From: Pseudoneurospora amorphoporcata
Lineage: Eukaryota > Ascomycota > Sordariomycetes > Sordariales > Sordariaceae
Reading direction: 5' to 3'
Assembly (NCBI GenBank): GCA_033297205.1
Contig: MU859496.1
Span: forward strand, 1-12,896
DNA: 12,896 nt
Under the pieces are notes generated by a model. That model did not search any database and was not told where the DNA came from. It saw only the letters and a list, made by a program, of their open reading frames with translations. The translations under genes were made by a program, and so were the position numbers. Numbering within the stretch: position 1 is the stretch's first letter; each line of letters begins with the position of its first letter. Positions 8,864-12,896 of the stretch are shown here, piece by piece.

Positions 8864-11503
8864 ATGGCGCAGCCGCCGCAACAGCCTCAGATGCCCCAGT
8901 TGCAGCAACAACAACAGGCGGGGCAACCACCACAGGTCACGCCGCAGCTGCAACAGTTCCAGCTCCAGCAACAACACCAACAGCAACAACGTGCCCAGAT
9001 GCTCGCGCAACAACAAGCCCAAGCCCATGCTCAGCAACAACAGCAGCAGCAGCAGCAGCAGCAACAACGGGCCCAGCCTCAGCAACACGTTCAGCCTCGT
9101 CAGCCTCCTCAGCAGTTGCAACAACAACAACAGCAACAGCAGCAGCATGCCCCACAACAGACACAACCGCCGGTGCAGCAGCAGCATACGCAGCAGCTGC
9201 AGCAACAACGTGTCCAGCAGCAGCAGCATCAGCAAGGGCACCCGCAAGCTCAACAGCCTCAACATCCTCAGCAGCATATCCAGCAGCCGCAACAACAGCA
9301 ACAGCAACATCATCCACAACTCCAGCATCCCCAGGCCCAGTTGCAACAACCTCAGATAGTGCACCAGCAACACCAGTTTGCTCGTCCCCAGCACACTCCC
9401 TCCCCGGCGCCCACCATGTCGCCGAACCACCAGCGCCCACAGACCGGCACCGGCCCTGCCTCTCAGCCGGGCTCGCCTTACGTGCCTCAGAACTACGCCA
9501 CTACCCCCCAGTCGACCGCCGCCCCGACACCGCCAGCTGCCAGCCCCAAGTTCACCACGACACAATCGCCTGGTGCCCAGCAATACAACCAGTCCTTCAC
9601 AAACGGAAACCTTTCTCAGCCATCCACACCCTTGGCTGTGCCTTCTCCGGGTCCGACCCCGGCGACTACTCCTGCACCAGGCCCTACTGTTTCACACGGC
9701 GGCGCGGGCTTGCAGATGCCTGAGAGTAGGCTATCCATGCCTCCAGTCCAACCCGCATCAACAACACCTGGGCCAGTGACACCTGGCTTGGCAACGCCAT
9801 CATTAGCTCCGCCTAATTTGTCTGCCCATGGGCCCTCGACTCCTCAGCAGCCCCATGCCATGGGCGCCCAGGCCGCCCAGAATACGCAGAACCTGCAGTA
9901 TACGACGGCTACCATGGCACCTATCGGCCCACCACCACCACCAGCTCCGACGACCCCTGCCGGTGGTGCCATGGGTCCCCCTCAGAAGCCTGTTGAGCGA
10001 CCGGTGAAGGAAACTGAATATGATGTCACCGACTCTTTGGCTGGTACCGGTGTTGATTTGCGTGCTGAAGAGCAGGCCTTGGCGGACTACTATGCCGGAT
10101 CTTTCTCCCAGGACGCGAGGACCGGTTTGCCCGCCAATCCACCGGGAAGCAAGGCTTCTTTTTACGGCGCCGGATGGGCCAACCAGCCCTCGCAACCTCT
10201 CGACGGCAAGAGCCAGGAGGAGTTTGAGAAGGAGCTGGCAAAGAAAGCTTGGGATGAAGCGGCACATCGGTTGGCCCTGACGAGGGCAAACGAACTGAAA
10301 ACGCCTTTCTTGGAGGTGCCCGCGCTGCACTGGAAGGCCCAAAAGATTGCCAAGGAGTACGGGCTGGAGCTCAACAGCGAGCTCAAGGGCGGCAGTGCAG
10401 TCAACAAGAGCAAACCAGCCAATGACCCTTCGTCAATGCAGCCCAAAGTCACGGTGAGCACAAAGACGGGTGAAGGTGGTGCTCTGGTTGCTGTCTACGA
10501 CACCTGGATCCCGCATGAGTCATATCTGAGTGACCAGATAGCCCTGCTGTCCATTGCTACAAAGCACAGGATCCGGCAGATAATTGAGTCTGCGCATACC
10601 ATTGCGATGAACCGCCAGACGACTTCCCGTGGAGAGGTCCCGGCCGAGTGGGCTGATGTGGCCGTGCCTTTGAAGACGGGGCTTAATGATGCCATTCAAG
10701 AAGGCGTGGAAGCCGCCGCTGGCGTCGGTCCTCAGCCGAACCCCCTGAAGCGTACGTATTTTCTCACCTTTTTCCCCAAACCAAAAACTCTACTAACTGC
10801 ATACACAGGCTCCTACGACGCTGCCAAACTCGGCGACCCCAACATCAACAAACACAACCTCACCACCGCCCTGCGCGAAACCGCCCGCGCCGACCGCAAT
10901 CTCGAAGAAGCCCGTCTCCGCAAACGCCAAAAGCGTCAAAATCCGGACACAGCAGCCGGTGGCACCGGCTCCCGCGCCGGCTCCGTCGCGCCCGGCACTC
11001 CCACAACCGCCGACGCGGACGGCAAGCTTCTCTCCAAGAAGGAGCTGAAGCGAGGCGCCGCAGCCGCCAAGCTAGCCGAAGCCTCGTCCACCGCCTCGGC
11101 CAACCAGACCCTCAACGCCATCATGGGCGGCTTCGGTCGCAAAAAGGGCAAGTCCTACTCATGGATGAACGCCGGCGCCGGTGGCGGTGGCGGAGGCGGA
11201 GGCGGTTCAGGTGCTAGCACGCCCCGCACGTCTGCAGGCGGCGATGGTCTTTCTACGCCCGCTAGTAAAGGTGGCGCAGGGGCAGGAGGAGGAGCGGCGG
11301 ATAACAAAGCGCAGCAGTTGACATCAGAGAACCAAAAGAGTCGACTGGGCATGTGGAGAGAGAATGCGGACCAAGGGAAAAACATACAGCTGAGGGATTA
11401 CCTGGCGGCGCTGGAGATGGACGGGATTGAAGTCCGAGCTATTCAGGAGGCATATACCAGGCTTGATGAGCCGCCGCGGACCAAGGTGGATGAGGTTAAG
11501 TAG
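8864..11503 (+). CDS. taf4: TFIID subunit 4 (TAF4 family)
   Basis: Exon 1 is 8864-10751 and exon 2 is 10809-11503, giving 860 residues. The ATG at 8864 lies in a near-ideal context (TTCACCATGGCG); an in-frame non-ATG extension upstream is ignored. Residues about 3-180 are Gln-rich with several pure Gln runs (longest 12). About 180-385 are Pro/Thr/Ser-rich and probably disordered. The TAF4 region starts near 387 with DVTDSLAGTGVDLRAEEQAL, which fits the histone-fold segment. It continues through YLSDQIALLSIATKHRIRQIIESA, a basic KRQKRQ stretch, FGRKKGKSYSWMNAG and the C-terminal LRDYLAALEMDG helix. In the family TAF4 pairs with TAF12 through its histone fold and supports assembly of TFIID at Pol II promoters. 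A poly-Gly run (about residues 758-767) precedes a Ser/Thr/Gly linker. Family assignment is firm; the activator-binding role of the Gln-rich part is inferred from metazoan TAF4. Confidence 0.93.
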   Translation: MAQPPQQPQMPQLQQQQQAGQPPQVTPQLQQFQLQQQHQQQQRAQMLAQQQAQAHAQQQQQQQQQQQQRAQPQQHVQPRQPPQQLQQQQQQQQQHAPQQTQPPVQQQHTQQLQQQRVQQQQHQQGHPQAQQPQHPQQHIQQPQQQQQQHHPQLQHPQAQLQQPQIVHQQHQFARPQHTPSPAPTMSPNHQRPQTGTGPASQPGSPYVPQNYATTPQSTAAPTPPAASPKFTTTQSPGAQQYNQSFTNGNLSQPSTPLAVPSPGPTPATTPAPGPTVSHGGAGLQMPESRLSMPPVQPASTTPGPVTPGLATPSLAPPNLSAHGPSTPQQPHAMGAQAAQNTQNLQYTTATMAPIGPPPPPAPTTPAGGAMGPPQKPVERPVKETEYDVTDSLAGTGVDLRAEEQALADYYAGSFSQDARTGLPANPPGSKASFYGAGWANQPSQPLDGKSQEEFEKELAKKAWDEAAHRLALTRANELKTPFLEVPALHWKAQKIAKEYGLELNSELKGGSAVNKSKPANDPSSMQPKVTVSTKTGEGGALVAVYDTWIPHESYLSDQIALLSIATKHRIRQIIESAHTIAMNRQTTSRGEVPAEWADVAVPLKTGLNDAIQEGVEAAAGVGPQPNPLKRTYFLTFFPKPKTLLTAYTGSYDAAKLGDPNINKHNLTTALRETARADRNLEEARLRKRQKRQNPDTAAGGTGSRAGSVAPGTPTTADADGKLLSKKELKRGAAAAKLAEASSTASANQTLNAIMGGFGRKKGKSYSWMNAGAGGGGGGGGGSGASTPRTSAGGDGLSTPASKGGAGAGGGAADNKAQQLTSENQKSRLGMWRENADQGKNIQLRDYLAALEMDGIEVRAIQEAYTRLDEPPRTKVDEVK
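8870..9409 (+). repeat. Gln-rich coding tract (CAA/CAG) of TAF4
   Basis: CAA and CAG codons dominate, mixed with Pro, His, Ala and Leu codons. The longest pure Gln run is at 9032-9067. Because CAA and CAG alternate, the DNA is less repetitive than the protein, which should limit slippage. Complementary frames encode Leu- or Ala-rich peptides with no meaning as genes. Confidence 0.9.
10752..10808 (+). other. TAF4 intron (57 bp, length divisible by three, no in-frame stop)
   Basis: Donor AAGC|GTACGTATT, branch TACTAACTGC, acceptor ATACACAG|GC. Splicing joins NPLK-R-SYDAAKLGD. If retained, the intron would add 19 residues without breaking the frame. The intervening peptide (Phe/Thr/Lys-rich) does not look like its surroundings, and the splice signals are all consensus, so it is called an intron. 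Confidence 0.93.
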
Positions 11504-11989
11504 GGCTTATCTCAGCCTACCGGGATTTTACCAGCGGATGATGATAGGAAGAAGGCGGGAAACCCTAAGAGGGCGAGAGCTGGACGGGGAACTCCTAAGG
11601 GGAGGGCGGGATGGAGGTAGAGTGAGTGGCTGAGAGGTTGACATTGACTAGTGTACATATTTTGAAACAAGGGGTATAGTTGGAGTGGACGGCAGGTGAG
11701 TGAGTTGACCAAGATAGTGTTAGTACTAGTAGTGGTACTAAGGAGTGGTGGAGGGAGGGAGGGAGGGAGGGGAGAAGATAGATTGAGCCGCTAAGAGCGG
11801 TCGGTAACTTTATCGTATCGATCAAGAGAAGAGGATTAGAGGTATGGGTTGCCCAAGTCTCCCGCTATCAGCTAGTTAGACTAAGAGAGAGAGAGAGAGA
11901 GAGAAGGTCTGAAAGCCTGACTGAGACTTGGAAGCTTGACTGACGCCTACAAACACTATCTATTTATCGATCGTATTGAGTATGGTAAT
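11504..11989. other. TAF4 3' flank with simple repeats
   Basis: Non-coding purine-rich sequence that should include the TAF4 3' UTR. It holds a (GGGA)n run (11751-11772) and (GA)10 (11885-11904). No open frame with coding character was recognised. The last approximately 17 bp (11973-11989) match the end of the tandem repeat unit at 12559-12575. Confidence 0.6.
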
Positions 11990-12072
11990 TATCACGGGGC
12001 GAAGGCACCGTATGGGGTATGATGAGATACGCGTTGTTGCATGAGGAGAGGAAGGAGGAGGAAGTGTGCGGA

Positions 12073-12111
12073 GGTCTGGCTATATGGGCGAGAGCGCCCT
12101 AAGGCCAGACC
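12073..12111. other. Imperfect hairpin inside the 241-bp element
   Basis: Outer arms GGTCTGGC (12073-12080) and GCCAGACC (12104-12111) enclose inner arms GGGCG and CGCCC around an AGAG loop, with a short internal loop between. It is followed by GTGCGCGCAC and two CACGTGA motifs separated by GGCTG. Confidence 0.75.
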
Positions 12112-12210
12112 GTGCGCGCACGTGAGGCTGCACGTGACGATGACATGTGCGAGGACAGAGCTCTGGGCTCTGGATCGCAGCACATATGGGGTCAGTGCAG
12201 CACAGCACAT

Positions 12211-12229
12211 CACAGGCTAACCCTGTGAT
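12211..12229. other. Perfect 7-bp inverted repeat at the right end of the 241-bp element
   Basis: The arms TCACAGG (12210-12216) and CCTGTGA (12222-12228) flank the spacer CTAAC. The right arm is also part of the terminal inverted repeat, so the right end has a local hairpin in addition to pairing with the left end. Confidence 0.7.
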
Positions 12230-12235
12230 AGTAAT

Positions 12236-12398
12236 CCTCCTATCCATATAGTACCCTTCTCCATTTAGTGGCAACTTGAATCATCCAGAGACCATAATGG
12301 TGTTAGTACGGTAGTTAGACTTAGACTAGAAGCTTACATCGAACTATTCAAAATGCGGCGGCTTCACAGAGATTCAGGCGTTTTATAGTATTAAGTAT
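12236..12398. repeat. Tandem repeat unit, copy A
   Basis: This unit runs from CCTCCTATCCATATAG to ATTAAGTAT. It matches copy B along most of its length, notably CAGTGGCAACTTGAATCA (one change), GTGTTAGTACGGTAGTTAGA (exact) and TACATCGAACTATT (exact). No open frame is shared by the copies. Confidence 0.9.
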
Positions 12399-12575
12399 CC
12401 TCCTAAGGTATCTATTTGGTACCCTCCTCCTTCAGTGGCAACTTGAATCAATCAGAGACCGTAACGGTGTTAGTACGGTAGTTAGACTTAGTCTAGAAGT
12501 TTACATCGAACTATTTAAAATGCGGCGCTCGGCTTCGCAAAGATTCAGGAGTTCTATCGTATTAAGTATGGTAAT
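12399..12575. repeat. Tandem repeat unit, copy B
   Basis: Begins CCTCCTAAGG and ends ATTAAGTATGGTAAT. Aligned to copy A from GTACCCT onward, I count by eye about ten transitions, four transversions and two small indels. The copies are old or were mutated with a transition bias. Confidence 0.9.
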
Positions 12576-12591
12576 CCTCCTATTTATATAG
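12576..12591. repeat. Start of a third repeat unit (copy C), interrupted
   Basis: CCTCCTATTTATATAG matches the first 16 bp of copy A with two C/T differences. The unit resumes after the 192-bp insertion as TACCCTCCTTCAG (12787-12799). Confidence 0.75.
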
Positions 12592-12783
12592 TTGTCACGC
12601 ACGTAGATCTCGTAGGGTGGGATACGAATAATCTGACGTTATCGATAAATAACTAAAGATGAGAAAAAGAAGAAAGAGGAAGAAGTGCAACCTCGAAGGG
12701 TGGACACGGTTATATACAGAGATGTAGCCAATCAGAGGGCACGGATTAGGTATGTCAATGAGCATGCAGCTGAGCCATGACAA
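12592..12783. mobile_element. Second MITE-like insertion, 192 bp, with TAG target duplication
   Basis: The ends TTGTCACG and CATGACAA form an 8-bp inverted repeat with one mismatch. TAG lies on both sides (12589-12591 and 12784-12786). Removing the element and one TAG restores ATATAGTACCCTCC, which is the continuous sequence of repeat copy A (ATATAGTACCCTTC at 12246-12259). The interior is non-coding, with a purine-rich stretch near 12657-12690. The 3-bp duplication would suit a PIF/Harbinger-like or CACTA-like element, but the ends are too short to decide. Confidence 0.55.
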
Positions 12784-12786
12784 TAG

Positions 12787-12896
12787 TACCCTCCTTCAGC
12801 AGTGTGTGACGAACGGCAGTCTGATCTGCCTAAGTGGGATAGCTGAAGGTAAAGACTATCAGTGCTGTTCGGTGAAGCCAAAAGGTTCACAACAAG
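12787..12896. other. Resumed copy C, then unmatched sequence to the window end
   Basis: TACCCTCCTTCAG (12787-12799) continues the repeat unit. From 12800 (CAGTGTGTGACGAAC...) similarity to copies A and B stops abruptly. No gene was seen in this stretch. Confidence 0.5.

Larger units (their letters stand above)
11990..12230. mobile_element. Short non-autonomous (MITE-like) insertion, 241 bp, with GTAAT target duplication
   Basis: The ends are TATCACGGGG and CCCTGTGATA, a 10-bp terminal inverted repeat with one mismatch. GTAAT flanks it on both sides (11985-11989 and 12231-12235). The same window holds an apparently empty version of the target: GTATTAAGTATGGTAAT directly followed by CCTCCTAT at 12559-12583. 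In the filled copy GTATTGAGTATGGTAAT is followed by the element, then GTAAT and CCTCCTAT. No transposase reading frame is present. The superfamily cannot be named from such short ends. Confidence 0.65.

Noticed and set aside
8666..9583. 305-codon Leu-rich open frame on the minus strand
   Set aside because: It is the complement of the CAA/CAG-rich TAF4 coding tract; Leu/Cys/Arg-rich shadow peptides are expected there.
12236..12575. Strong RIP degradation of the repeat pair
   Set aside because: Both copies still contain many CpG and CpA-derived bases and are of ordinary base composition, and the unit is shorter than typical RIP targets, so only a mild transition bias is claimed.
1..12896. tRNA, 5S rRNA or other known structured RNA genes
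   Set aside because: I looked for tRNA A/B-box patterns and 5S-like sequence by eye on both strands and found nothing convincing. A covariance-model scan would be decisive.

Overview
The window is nuclear DNA of a filamentous ascomycete, most likely a Neurospora-type member of the Sordariales. Reasons: short spliceosomal introns with GT(A/G)-type donors (GTACGT, GTGAGT) and TACTAAC or CTGAC branch sites; genes rich in C-ending codons beside microsatellite-rich intergenic DNA; and a reconstructed CPSF73/Ysh1 protein of 850 residues with fungal features. The species assignment is inference.

Layout. Positions 1-47 may hold the 3' end of a gene on the + strand. Positions 48-2203 have no recognisable gene but a dense series of microsatellites with unit lengths of 3, 4, 5, 6 and 8 bp. 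Positions 2204-4151 (minus) hold a two-exon gene with a remote, unproven resemblance to velvet-domain regulators and a repetitive Gln/Ala/His-rich tail. Its most natural reading frame is interrupted by one TAG at 3924-3926. Positions 4152-5030 are intergenic and include a 42-bp near-pure poly(A) tract.

Positions 5031-8084 (minus) encode Ysh1, the CPSF73-type metallo-beta-lactamase/beta-CASP endonuclease of mRNA 3'-end processing, in four exons. A 779-bp divergent promoter region separates it from the TFIID subunit TAF4 gene (8864-11503, +, one 57-bp intron). Both divergent genes belong to the core mRNA machinery: TAF4 acts in Pol II preinitiation-complex assembly and Ysh1 in cleavage and polyadenylation.

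The right end (about 11970-12896) has no genes. It is a nest of repeats: a diverged tandem repeat of about 165 bp whose copies are interrupted by two short non-coding elements, each with short terminal inverted repeats and apparent target-site duplications (5 bp GTAAT and 3 bp TAG). The window also contains uninterrupted versions of both target sites, so the insertions can be read directly. This nest and the in-frame stop in the minus-strand gene are the least ordinary features. No prokaryotic-type system, CRISPR array, tRNA or rRNA was found.
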